Positions 56,115 through 64,000 of a stretch of 64,000 bases of DNA are shown piece after piece. How positions within the stretch are numbered: the stretch's first letter is position 1; each line of letters starts with the position of its first letter. Location: positions 310,001-374,000 of the forward strand of contig NZ_CP031155.1 of assembly GCF_003344885.1 (NCBI RefSeq). The letters run 5' to 3'. The notes beneath the pieces are model-generated. The model made no database searches. It was not told where the DNA came from and saw only the letters and a program-made list of their open reading frames with translations. A program made the translations under genes and the position numbers. The stretch comes from Altererythrobacter sp. ZODW24. GTDB taxonomy: Bacteria; Pseudomonadota; Alphaproteobacteria; Sphingomonadales; Sphingomonadaceae.

Positions 56115-58370
56115 TTACTCCGGCGGCGTGACGCCATTGTCCTGAAGGAAATCGAAGATCGTGTTCCACATATGCGGGCTGATCTTCTCGCCCGCCACGC
56201 GGTGGGTATAGCCGGGGTAGAGCATCATTTCGAACGGCACTGCCTCGCCCTGCATCTTGGCGATCAGCGCGGTGCTGTTTTCGAACACCACATTATCATC
56301 CGCCATACCGTGGATCAGCAGCATCGGATCGGTGATCTTCACCGAATCCTCAATCGCTGCGGACTTGGCATAGGCTTCCGCATCGTCTTGCGGCGTGCCC
56401 ATATAACGCTCGGTATAATGCGTGTCATAAAGCGACCAATCGGTCACTGGCGCGCCGGAGATACCCGCCGCATATAGCCCCGGATCAGCCTGCAATTGCT
56501 TCAGCGTCATATAGCCGCCGTAGGACCAGCCATAAATCGCCAGCTTGTCAGGATCGACATAATCCAGCGTCTTGAGGAACTCCGCCCCCGCCTTCTGGTC
56601 GCGGACCTCGACACCGCCCATAGCGCGGTAGAGCGGCTGTTCGAATTTCACCCCGCGATTGGCCGCGCCGCGATTGTCGAGCTCGAACCAGATGTAACCC
56701 ATATCGACGATCGCCTGAGGCAATGCGCCTTCCCAGCTCTTTGCGACCACCTGCGGCCCGGGGCCGCTATAATGGCTGAAGAACACGGGATAGCGCTTGC
56801 CCGGCTCCATTTCAGGCGTGATCATCGAATAATAGAGGTCGGTTTTGCCATCCTCCGCCTTGATTGTGCCATATGTCGGCATCCGGTGGCTCGCCAAATA
56901 GGGCGTATAAGGATGATCGGCGTCGAGCGCGTTTTCCTCAATCCAAGTCAGACGCTCGCCGCCCGCATCGGCGATATAGCTTTGCGGCGGCTGGCTGGAT
57001 GACGAGCGCGAAAGCAGCAGAGTCTCGCCCGATCCCTTCGCGCCATAGGAATGGCCCGGATCGGTAAGCCGTACGACCTTGGATGGATCGCTGAGAGCAA
57101 TCTGATAGATATGCGTTTCCAGCACGCCGTCGCGCTTCCCAGCAAAGGTAATCAGCCCTTTGTCCTGATCAACCGAGACGAGGCTGGTCACGCCCCACTC
57201 GCCCTTGGTCATCTGCGTCCAGTCACCATCCTTGAAGTGATACAAATGCCCAAACCCGTCGCGCTCTGACCACCAAATCAGACTGCCATCGTCGAGGAAC
57301 TTATAATCATCGGAGAGGTTTATCCAGTAATCCTCAACCGCAGCATTCTCGGTGAAGAACACCTCGCTTGCGCCCGTTGCCGGATCAACCTTCAGCATAT
57401 CGAGCACCGTCTGCTCGCGGTTCTGGCGCTGGACATAGACGGTCTTGCCATCGGGCGCCCAATCGACACGGGCGAGATAGATGTCTTTCTCTGCGCCCAG
57501 ATCAACCTCGACCCGGTTCTCGCCGTCGGGATCCATCAGGAACAATTGCACTTCGGCATTGGGCGTGCCCGCTGCGGGATAGCGCTGTTCGTAAACCTTG
57601 GTCCCGGTTGCGCCAATTGCCGCACGAGTGACGATGCCGACCGGCGCTTCATCAAAACGCTCGACCGCGATGCGGTCATCATTCGGCGACCACCAGAAGC
57701 CGGTCAGCCGCGCCATTTCTTCCTGAGCCACGAACTCCGCTTCGCCCCAGCGGATCGTTTCGCCTTCCTTGGGGGTGATCGGCGCGGCATCCCCGCCGAC
57801 TTCACCAGTCCATAGCTGACGGTCGCGGACGAAGGAGACATAGCCGCCTTCGGGGCTGAGCGTGGGGTTGAGCTCGCTCGCCTCTGTATCGGTCAGGCGG
57901 GTAACGGTGCCATCCAGCCCGGCAAGATAGAGATCGCCATCTAGCGGCACGAGGACAGACTTGCCATCCGCCGACCATTGGTAAGTAATGATGCCCTTGA
58001 GATTGCCGACCCGCGCGCGCTCGCGCTGCATTTTCTCATCTTCGGACAGCTCGCGGCCGGAACCCAGCTTCTCGCTGTCCACCAGCATGGTCCATTCGCC
58101 GCTTTCACGGTCATAGCCCCACAGATCGTAGCGATCCTTGTCATCCTCGCGGTTACGCAGCAACGTGAGATAGCGGCCATCAGGCGACAGCTTTGTCGCG
58201 CGCGGGCTGGAGCCGTTCAGGCTCGGGCTGGCAAACACCCGCTCGAATGTCAGTACGCCGTTCTCGGCAGTATCCTCGGCGCTCATATGGCCGTCCCTTG
58301 CGAGTGCGGGAAAGGCCGCCGAAGCGCAAATGAGCGTGGTGCAGAGCAGAGCTGTTCGAACGAAGCGCAT
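56115..58370 (-). CDS. S9 family dipeptidyl-peptidase IV-like enzyme
   Basis: A 751-residue exported serine peptidase (signal peptide LLCTTLICASAAFPALA). The beta-propeller N-terminal half carries the Glu pair region WGEAEFVAQEEMARLTGFWW, typical of DPP-IV. The hydrolase domain has the nucleophile YGWSYGGYMTLKQLQADP, the Asp in IHGMADDNVVFENSTALIAK and the His in LYPGYTHRVAGEKIS. It would remove X-Pro dipeptides in the periplasm. Convergent with the hydrolase gene at 55254 across 3 bp. Confidence 0.93.
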   Translation of the reverse strand: MRFVRTALLCTTLICASAAFPALARDGHMSAEDTAENGVLTFERVFASPSLNGSSPRATKLSPDGRYLTLLRNREDDKDRYDLWGYDRESGEWTMLVDSEKLGSGRELSEDEKMQRERARVGNLKGIITYQWSADGKSVLVPLDGDLYLAGLDGTVTRLTDTEASELNPTLSPEGGYVSFVRDRQLWTGEVGGDAAPITPKEGETIRWGEAEFVAQEEMARLTGFWWSPNDDRIAVERFDEAPVGIVTRAAIGATGTKVYEQRYPAAGTPNAEVQLFLMDPDGENRVEVDLGAEKDIYLARVDWAPDGKTVYVQRQNREQTVLDMLKVDPATGASEVFFTENAAVEDYWINLSDDYKFLDDGSLIWWSERDGFGHLYHFKDGDWTQMTKGEWGVTSLVSVDQDKGLITFAGKRDGVLETHIYQIALSDPSKVVRLTDPGHSYGAKGSGETLLLSRSSSSQPPQSYIADAGGERLTWIEENALDADHPYTPYLASHRMPTYGTIKAEDGKTDLYYSMITPEMEPGKRYPVFFSHYSGPGPQVVAKSWEGALPQAIVDMGYIWFELDNRGAANRGVKFEQPLYRAMGGVEVRDQKAGAEFLKTLDYVDPDKLAIYGWSYGGYMTLKQLQADPGLYAAGISGAPVTDWSLYDTHYTERYMGTPQDDAEAYAKSAAIEDSVKITDPMLLIHGMADDNVVFENSTALIAKMQGEAVPFEMMLYPGYTHRVAGEKISPHMWNTIFDFLQDNGVTPPE

Positions 58371-58453
58371 AACAAAGTGATACCCCTATGTTTCTTTATT
58401 GCGAGGTTAACGCGCCCACGCTTCAACGCAAGCCTATGGCCGAAAAACCACAG

Positions 58454-58488
58454 AAAAAGGGCGCCCCGGTCATCCCAGAGCGCCCCTT
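58454..58488 (-). terminator. Terminator of the ffh/rpsP...rplS operon
   Basis: On the minus strand, AAGGGGCGC pairs with GGCGCCCTT with one bulge around a 10-13-nt loop, then TTTTTCTG. It lies 23 bp past the rplS stop. Confidence 0.7.
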
Positions 58489-58510
58489 CAAATTCTCACT
58501 TACGGAGGAT

Positions 58511-58885
58511 TTACGCCTTAGGCGCGTTGTCGCGGCGTTCCGCGATGCGGGCACGCTTACCTGTGCGACCGCGCAGGTAGTAAAGTTTCGCACGACGCAC
58601 GACACCGCGACGGATCACGGTAATCTTGTCGAGGTTAGGCGAATACAGCGGGAACACACGTTCCACGCCTTCGCCGAAGCTCATTTTACGTACGGTGAAG
58701 TTGCTGCCCATGCCGCGGTTCGACCGGGCAATCACAACGCCTTCAAAATTCTGGACACGTTCACGTGTGCCTTCGACAACACGCACACCAATACGGACGG
58801 TATCGCCAGCCTGGAATTCGGGAATGTCTTTCCCGTCACTAAGAGCACCGATTGCTTCGGCCTCGAGAGTCTGGAGCAGGTTCAT
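58511..58885 (-). CDS. rplS: 50S ribosomal protein L19
   Basis: A 124-residue L19, usual length. [20 protein letters not shown], then [20 protein letters not shown] and [20 protein letters not shown], ending [18 protein letters not shown]. It overlaps trmD by ATGA and is the last gene of the operon. Confidence 0.98.
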   Translation of the reverse strand: MNLLQTLEAEAIGALSDGKDIPEFQAGDTVRIGVRVVEGTRERVQNFEGVVIARSNRGMGSNFTVRKMSFGEGVERVFPLYSPNLDKITVIRRGVVRRAKLYYLRGRTGKRARIAERRDNAPKA

Positions 58886-59628
58886 TTACCTGGTTTCCTA
58901 TTTTCATGCCGCTCGCCAGAGGCAGACTGGTCCCGAACACCGATATGGCGTTCCCAAAGGTCCGGTCTGCGTAACCGTGTATGATCTTCCGACATGGCTT
59001 TACGCCATGCGGCGATCTTCGCATGATCCCCCGATCGCAGCACTTCAGGGATCATACGCCCGTCCCATTCCTGGGGCCGGGTGTATTGAGGATATTCAAG
59101 GAGCCCTTCTTCGAAGCTCTCCTCGGTACCACTCGAAGCCGCGCCCATTACGCCGGGAAGCAGGCGAATGCAAGCGTCGAGAATCATCAAAGCAGCAGGC
59201 TCTCCGCCCGACAGAACAATGTCCCCGACAGAGACTTCCTCAATGTCGCGCGCTTCGAAGATCCGCTCGTCAAATCCCTCGAACCGGCCGCATAGGATTG
59301 TGACCCCCGGCCCCGCAACGATTTCGCGGATGCGCTCCTGCGTTATGGGCTTTCCGCGCGGCGTCATGGCGAGGATCGGCGCCTTTGGCTGAACACGCTT
59401 CGCATGATCGACGGCTGCGGCGAGAACATCCACCTTCAGCACCATCCCCGCGCCTCCGCCCGCAGGCGTGCCATCGACATTGCTATGCTTGTCCGTCGCA
59501 AAATCGCGGATCTGGACCGTATCAAGCGACCACTTCTGCTCCTCAAGCGCCCGCCCCGCGAGCGACAGGCGCAAAGGCCCGGGAAACATCTCGGGATAAA
59601 GAGTGAGGATTGTGGCAGCGAAGGTCAT
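58882..59628 (-). CDS. trmD: tRNA (guanine37-N1)-methyltransferase
   Basis: A 248-residue SPOUT-family TrmD that methylates G37 of tRNAs. [20 protein letters not shown], then [34 protein letters not shown] and the knot region [20 protein letters not shown] are standard. The catalytic Asp is in [20 protein letters not shown]-type sequence. Overlaps rplS downstream and a small membrane-protein gene upstream, both as ATGA. Confidence 0.97.
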   Translation of the reverse strand: MTFAATILTLYPEMFPGPLRLSLAGRALEEQKWSLDTVQIRDFATDKHSNVDGTPAGGGAGMVLKVDVLAAAVDHAKRVQPKAPILAMTPRGKPITQERIREIVAGPGVTILCGRFEGFDERIFEARDIEEVSVGDIVLSGGEPAALMILDACIRLLPGVMGAASSGTEESFEEGLLEYPQYTRPQEWDGRMIPEVLRSGDHAKIAAWRKAMSEDHTRLRRPDLWERHIGVRDQSASGERHENRKPGK

Positions 59629-60029
59629 CGCGAGTCTCGATTGTTAAGAGTTTGCTTTTTTTGCAGTTCCACAAGAAGCAAAAGAGAGGCCACAAAGCTC
59701 AGCATTATAGCTGTGATATACAAATATCGTCCTTGGTGAGATACAAGAAACGCTCCGTAGAACGCGTCAGCGATCTTATCGCCGCGAACGAGCCCTTCAG
59801 CAAAGAAGATAGCAATAAACAGCCCTAAACCACTCAATGCAGAAATAATGACGGTCAGAACCTTAGGCAGAAAGTTGGCAATGCGGCCTAAGATGTAAGT
59901 GCTTCCGAGTGATACCAGAACGCAGGATACTAAAAAGATTAGCGGCCCAAGGGCTAGCTCAAGTGAACCCTCAATCGGAAATTGATCCTCGGGAGCATAG
60001 GCGGTCATATTCACTGTCTCTAATCCCAT
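59625..60029 (-). CDS. Small membrane protein, unknown
   Basis: A 134-residue protein with three predicted transmembrane segments (about 27-48, 55-80 and 105-124). Composition is typical of a real membrane protein and there is a charged C-terminus ([11 protein letters not shown]). It overlaps trmD by ATGA and the nitrilase gene by 10 bases. I do not recognise it. It is one of three genes inserted between rimM and trmD. AT-richer than its neighbours. Confidence 0.65.
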   Translation of the reverse strand: MGLETVNMTAYAPEDQFPIEGSLELALGPLIFLVSCVLVSLGSTYILGRIANFLPKVLTVIISALSGLGLFIAIFFAEGLVRGDKIADAFYGAFLVSHQGRYLYITAIMLSFVASLLLLVELQKKQTLNNRDSR

Positions 60030-60970
60030 ACAACGCCACTTTTGACCTCAGTACTGACACTCAACTCAAACACATCAGGCCGCGAAAAATGCCCGTCTGT
60101 ATCGAGCGAAGCCAAACCGTTATCGATCTCGGACAAGTCCAGCTCTGCGTGTAGCATTTCCTCGCCCTCACCCGCCTGCGCCAACACTCGGCTGTCCGGT
60201 GCGATAATCTGGCTGCCGCCCTTGTTCAGCGCCTCGTCCGGGATTTCGTGGATCAGCGCTTCGGCCTCAGCATTCCCGCCAAGTGACGCCAGTCCGTCGA
60301 GCAAATCCTGCCGGTGCTGCACCAGCCCTGCGGCCAGCACGAAGCAGCGCCCCTCGAACGCATAGTGCCACGAGGCGATGGAATACGTCTCGCGCACAGT
60401 CGGCCATGCGGCGATATGCACCGCCTCGCCCAGATTATGCATCGCCGCGCGGGCGAGCGGCATCCAGTGTTCCCAGCAAATCAGATTGCCGACATTACCA
60501 TAGGGCGACTGGTGCACGCCCAGCGTGGAGCCATCGCCGCGTGTCCAGATCAGCCGCTCGCCATGCGTTGGCACCAGCTTGCGGTGCGGCAGCGGAGCCT
60601 CGCCCGGACGCAGCAGCAGTTGATTGTTGCACAGGCTCTGCCGCACCCGCTCATGCGCGCCGATAGAGATCATCGCATCATGGCGGTCGCAGAGCTCCTG
60701 CAAGGGCAGCAGACGCTCGTCACCCGCGACTATCGCCTGCTCCAACATAATCCGGTGGAGCGCCTTGCTGCCCGGATGATCCCACAAAGCCGCGCCGGGC
60801 GCTTCATCGAGCCACAGCGGATAACCTCCGAGGAAAGTCTCGCCAAATGCGACGAGTTTAGCGCCATGTTCCATCGCCTCGCCCGCCAGCTTTGCAGCCT
60901 TGGCGATCCCCGCTTCAAAGTTCAGCGGGATCGGCGCAGCTTGGCAAATGGCGACGGGCAGTGTGGTCAT
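60020..60970 (-). CDS. Nitrilase (carbon-nitrogen hydrolase superfamily)
   Basis: A 316-residue nitrilase. The catalytic Glu is in LVAFGETFLGGYPLWLDEAP, the Lys in LPHRKLVPTHGERLIWTRGD, and the Cys in VGNLICWEHWMPLARAAMHN. The GETFLGGYPLW and C-W-E-H-W forms point to true aliphatic/aromatic nitrilases (branch 1) and not to N-carbamoyl or omega-amidase members. It would turn nitriles into acids and ammonia in the cytosol. It lies inside the rimM-trmD interval, coupled to small membrane-protein genes on both sides. Confidence 0.9.
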   Translation of the reverse strand: MTTLPVAICQAAPIPLNFEAGIAKAAKLAGEAMEHGAKLVAFGETFLGGYPLWLDEAPGAALWDHPGSKALHRIMLEQAIVAGDERLLPLQELCDRHDAMISIGAHERVRQSLCNNQLLLRPGEAPLPHRKLVPTHGERLIWTRGDGSTLGVHQSPYGNVGNLICWEHWMPLARAAMHNLGEAVHIAAWPTVRETYSIASWHYAFEGRCFVLAAGLVQHRQDLLDGLASLGGNAEAEALIHEIPDEALNKGGSQIIAPDSRVLAQAGEGEEMLHAELDLSEIDNGLASLDTDGHFSRPDVFELSVSTEVKSGVVWD

Positions 60971-61290
60971 TCGAAGGCTGTCGCATGAAATTCGGTCAAA
61001 TTGTCGAGCTTACGCGTGCCCCAATATGCCACTGGCCAGCCAACCATTAGAATGGGGCCGATGATCGCTGCGGCGAGTCCGATGATCAAACCGGTGTCGA
61101 AAGCACCGCCGCTAAAGCCGCTCAGTGCAAACACGCCTGCGGGAAGCGCTGTGCCCATTACGGCGGCGCAGGCAATTCTTGTTGAGCGAGCAGCAGACGA
61201 AAACCAGATTCTGAGAGCGAGAACTGCGCCTAAAGTCGTCATGGCTAAGACAACGGCAAAGGCAAACAAATAATAGAAAACTAACAACAT
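60967..61290 (-). CDS. Small membrane protein, unknown
   Basis: A 107-residue protein with three predicted helices (about 3-24, 40-58 and 66-84). I chose ATG 61290, 5 bases after the rimM stop; a longer frame would start inside rimM. It ends overlapping the nitrilase ATG by 4 bases. Family unknown. Its position next to the nitrilase in two-gene or three-gene form suggests a joint function but nothing in the sequence proves this. Confidence 0.62.
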   Translation of the reverse strand: MLLVFYYLFAFAVVLAMTTLGAVLALRIWFSSAARSTRIACAAVMGTALPAGVFALSGFSGGAFDTGLIIGLAAAIIGPILMVGWPVAYWGTRKLDNLTEFHATAFE

Positions 61291-61294
61291 GCCG

Positions 61295-61786
61295 TCAGAT
61301 ATCGGCGAAATCCGCATTTATCACAAGGCGCTTCTCGTCCCACTCTGGAACCGCTGTCACATTCATCGGGACCATGAACTTCTTACCATCAGGCCGCTGG
61401 ATTTCGATCACATCACCCGCGCCGAAGTTCTCTACCTCGACGATTGTGCCTACGGCTTCGCCGCCATCGGTTACGACAGGCAGGCCTAGCAAGTCTGCGT
61501 GGTAATATTCGCCCTCGCCCAATTCGGGCAGCTGTGATGGGGCGATTGTCAGGACAGTGCTGCGCATTTTTTCAGCAGCGTTGCGGTCCTGTATTTCCGC
61601 GAAGCGAACGACAGCGCCGCCTTTATTGTCATCGCGGATCTTTTTCAGCGTATACGCGCCCTCGTTGAAGGTCTTGTAACGCTTCAATTCTGCCCAGCCT
61701 TCGCCGAACAGTTTTAAACGGACTTCGCCCGTCACACCATGCGCGCCGATTACAGCGGCGAGTGTGACGGGCTTGTCTTGTGCCAA
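61295..61786 (-). CDS. rimM: 16S rRNA processing protein RimM
   Basis: A 163-residue RimM, needed for 30S maturation near S19. N-terminal domain VTLAAVIGAHGVTGEVRLKL, the PRC-barrel linker AEKMRSTVLTIAPSQLPELG, then GEYYHADLLGLPVVTDGGEA and VEVENFGAGDVIEIQRPDGK, ending WDEKRLVINADFADI. It follows rpsP by 5 bp. Confidence 0.97.
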   Translation of the reverse strand: MAQDKPVTLAAVIGAHGVTGEVRLKLFGEGWAELKRYKTFNEGAYTLKKIRDDNKGGAVVRFAEIQDRNAAEKMRSTVLTIAPSQLPELGEGEYYHADLLGLPVVTDGGEAVGTIVEVENFGAGDVIEIQRPDGKKFMVPMNVTAVPEWDEKRLVINADFADI

Positions 61787-61791
61787 AGGAC

Positions 61792-62343
61792 TTAGCCTTC
61801 AGCCTTGTCGTCGGCAGGCGCTTCTTCAGCGGCTGGGGCTTCTTCAGCTTTTGCTTCTTCGGCCGGAGCTTCTTCAGCCTTAGCTTCTTCCGCTGGCGCT
61901 TCAGTCGCTGCTTCTTCAGCCGGAGCTTCGGTCGCTACTTCTTCTACAGGCGCTTCTTCAACCGGCGCAGGAGCTGCAGCAGCTTCCTTGGCAGCTTCTT
62001 CAGCTGCAGCGGCCTTTTCAGCCTTCTCTTCAGCGCGTTCCGTGGCTTTCTCGCCAGGCTTTGCCTTGTTCGGGTTGTTGCGCGGCTCGCGCTTCAGGAT
62101 ACCGGCAGCATCGAGGAAACGCAGAACGCGGTCCGAAGGCTGGGCGCCAACGCCGAGCCAGTAACGGATGCGATCTTCGTTTAGCTTTACGCGGCCTTCA
62201 TCATCCTTAGCGAGCAGCGGGTTGTACATGCCAACCTGCTCGAGATACTTGCCGTCACGCGCGCGGCGGCTGTCAGCTGCCACGATACGATAGTAAGGAC
62301 GCTTCTTGGCGCCGCCACGGGACAAACGCAGTGCAATTGCCAT
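61792..62343 (-). CDS. rpsP: 30S ribosomal protein S16 with long acidic Ala/Glu/Pro tail
   Basis: A 183-residue S16; the ribosomal domain is residues 1-80 or so ([40 protein letters not shown]). From about residue 85 the protein continues as a low-complexity tail built from repeats such as [20 protein letters not shown]. The tail is uninterrupted in frame and ends with a normal stop. Such tails are known in sphingomonad ribosomal proteins; the function is not established. It precedes rimM and follows ffh by 33 bp. Confidence 0.96.
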   Translation of the reverse strand: MAIALRLSRGGAKKRPYYRIVAADSRRARDGKYLEQVGMYNPLLAKDDEGRVKLNEDRIRYWLGVGAQPSDRVLRFLDAAGILKREPRNNPNKAKPGEKATERAEEKAEKAAAAEEAAKEAAAAPAPVEEAPVEEVATEAPAEEAATEAPAEEAKAEEAPAEEAKAEEAPAAEEAPADDKAEG

Positions 62344-62376
62344 ATTAAATTACCTTCCGAGTATAAATAGTTGAAA

Positions 62377-63825
62377 TCATTTCTTATCTAGTAAATTTTG
62401 CAAATCCGGCGGGATATCGCCGCCAAGACCGCCCATGCCGCCACCGCCGGGTCCGCCGAGACCGGGCATGCCGCCGCCCATTCCGCCTTTTCCGAACATG
62501 GAAGCGAGGCCCTTCAGGCCGCCCATCTTCTTAATCTGCTTCATCGCGCGAGACATTTCCTGATGCATTTTCAGCAGCCGGTTTACATCCTGCACTTTCA
62601 AGCCCGAACCTGCCGCAACGCGCTTCTTGCGCTTGGCATTTAATAGTGCGGGATTAGAGCGTTCCTTTGGCGTCATGGAGCCAACAATCGCGTCCATATG
62701 GACCAGAACCTTGTCGTCCATGCCCGAATTGGCGAGCGCGGCTTTGGCCTTCTTCATGCCCGGCATCATGCCAGCGAGCATGCCGAGGCCGCCCATCTGG
62801 TTCATCTGGTTGAGCTGCATACGCAGGTCATTCAGATCGAACTGACCCTTCGCCATGCGCGCCGCCAACTTGTCGGCATCGTCCTTGTCGATCGTGGCCG
62901 CGGCCTTTTCGACTATGGAGACAACGTCGCCCATCCCGAGGATGCGGCTAGCCACGCGGCCGGGCTGGAATGCCTCGAGCGCATCGAGCTTTTCGCCCGT
63001 GCCGGCAAACTTAATCGGCTTGCCTGTGACGGCACGCATCGAGAGTGCCGCACCGCCGCGTGCATCGCCGTCCATACGGGTCAGTACAACGCCGGTAATC
63101 CCTACTTCGCCGCTAAAGCTCTGCGCAACGTTGACCGCATCTTGACCGGTGAGCGAGTCGACGACCAGCAGCACTTCGGTCGGTGCGGAAATCGACGCGA
63201 CAGCCTTCATCTCGGCCATCAGCGCTTCGTCGACATGCAAACGGCCTGCAGTATCGAGCAGCAGCACGTCTGAATTGTTCAACTTGGCAGCCTGCATCGC
63301 ACGGGTGGCGATTTCAGTTGGCTGCTGACCTTCGATGATTGGGAGCGTGGCAACATCGACCTGCTCACCCAGAATCGCGAGCTGTTCCTGCGCGGCAGGG
63401 CGATTGACGTCGAGCGAGGCCATCATGGCCTTCTTGCCGTGCTTCTCGCGGATGAACTTACCGAGCTTGGCAGTGGTGGTGGTTTTACCGGAGCCCTGCA
63501 GACCAACCATCATAATCACGACGGGCGGCTTGGCCTCTAAGTCGAGCCCTTCGGTCTGCTCGCCGCCGAGCATTTCGACCAGCTCGTCATTGACGATCTT
63601 TACGACCTGCTGACCCGGCGTAACCGAACGCAAAACGTCCTGACCGATAGACTTTTCAGTTACGGCGTCGATGAAGCGGCGGACAACCGGCAGCGCCACA
63701 TCAGCTTCGAGAAGCGCAATCCGCACTTCGCGCATGGCATCGCGCACATCCTGTTCACGCAGCGCACCGCGCCCACGCAGCTTGTCGAAAACACCGCCGA
63801 GGCGATCTGACAAGTTATCGAACAT
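62377..63825 (-). CDS. ffh: Signal recognition particle protein Ffh
   Basis: A 482-residue Ffh (start MFDNLSDRLGGVFDKLRGRG at 63825). N-domain helices, then G-domain motifs: GLQGSGKTTTTAKLGKFI (P-loop), DVNRPAAQEQLAILGEQ, DTAGRLHVDEALMAEMKAV and TRMDGDARGGAALSMRAVTG. The M-domain ends with Met/Gly-rich repeats (MGGLKGLASMFGKGGMGGGM). It co-translationally targets proteins with 4.5S RNA. First gene of the ribosomal-protein operon; the 175 bp upstream to the window edge show no gene. Confidence 0.97.
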   Translation of the reverse strand: MFDNLSDRLGGVFDKLRGRGALREQDVRDAMREVRIALLEADVALPVVRRFIDAVTEKSIGQDVLRSVTPGQQVVKIVNDELVEMLGGEQTEGLDLEAKPPVVIMMVGLQGSGKTTTTAKLGKFIREKHGKKAMMASLDVNRPAAQEQLAILGEQVDVATLPIIEGQQPTEIATRAMQAAKLNNSDVLLLDTAGRLHVDEALMAEMKAVASISAPTEVLLVVDSLTGQDAVNVAQSFSGEVGITGVVLTRMDGDARGGAALSMRAVTGKPIKFAGTGEKLDALEAFQPGRVASRILGMGDVVSIVEKAAATIDKDDADKLAARMAKGQFDLNDLRMQLNQMNQMGGLGMLAGMMPGMKKAKAALANSGMDDKVLVHMDAIVGSMTPKERSNPALLNAKRKKRVAAGSGLKVQDVNRLLKMHQEMSRAMKQIKKMGGLKGLASMFGKGGMGGGMPGLGGPGGGGMGGLGGDIPPDLQNLLDKK

Positions 63826-64000
63826 GCACTCACTCCTCAAAAACGCGGCATCCGACAACACGGAAGCGCAAAAAATGCCAAAAACGCCGGCGAACGAAAC
63901 CTCGTTGGCCAGCGTGCGGTCAAAGAACCGACTTTTTCAATTCTAAACCAATATGCTCTGGATTGGTTCAGGTCGGAAGCGAAAAGCGTGTTTCACTGTG

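Overview
The window is about 64 kb of a moderately high-GC chromosome from an alphaproteobacterium, most likely Sphingomonadales and probably the Erythrobacter/Altererythrobacter group. This placement rests on the gene set and on protein features such as the B3 metallo-beta-lactamase, BamD, the PHA synthase, the acidic tails on ribosomal proteins S16 and L9, and the many M2, S9 and M48 peptidases. It is an inference, not a database result. Most of the window is ordinary, densely packed chromosome with many 4-bp start/stop overlaps. I see no tRNA, rRNA or CRISPR array.

Layout. 1-2.5 kb: a BlaI/M56-type regulatory pair (cut by the window edge), a secreted cyclophilin and a family-14 glycosyltransferase. 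2.7-5.3 kb: sdhC-sdhD-sdhA without sdhB. 5.5-10 kb: SDR, B3 metallo-beta-lactamase, prmA, DUF2459 and DUF2061 genes, then a methyltransferase on the other strand. 10-16.5 kb: ligA, a secreted unknown, a small membrane protein behind a remnant of a second recN 3' end, an ABM-domain lipoprotein, recN and bamD. 16.5-18.8 kb and 25.1-27.8 kb: two paralogous PAS-GGDEF-EAL-PilZ cyclic-di-GMP proteins. Between them lie lepA and an accessory segment of about 4 kb (19.6-23.1 kb).

That accessory segment is the least ordinary part. It holds a nested palindrome of about 209 bp, a 73-residue unknown, an HNH endonuclease, two perfect 138-bp direct repeats that each contain a potential hairpin, and an AT-rich reverse transcriptase gene with an intact YIDD centre and a group II maturase-like C-terminus. 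No recognisable intron RNA accompanies it. It is a candidate retroelement or reverse-transcriptase defence locus.

27.9-33.7 kb: a polyhydroxyalkanoate block (phaC, a depolymerase-like hydrolase, a ferredoxin-NADP reductase, an N-acyl-D-amino-acid deacylase). 33.7-36.3 kb: a Met/His-rich outer-membrane protein with a DUF2946-like partner, then DUF2855. 36.4-42.2 kb: dnaN, fabD/GNAT/fabG, and LD-carboxypeptidase divergent from a Mur ligase (muropeptide recycling). 42.2-46.1 kb: GST, DUF808, LemA and M48. 46.3-47.6 kb: rpsF-rpsR-rplI. 47.7-58.4 kb: amn, YbjN, an M2 peptidase, a coupled run ending at asd, a hydrolase and an S9 peptidase. 58.5-63.8 kb: ffh-rpsP-rimM-trmD-rplS, with a nitrilase and two small membrane proteins inserted between rimM and trmD.
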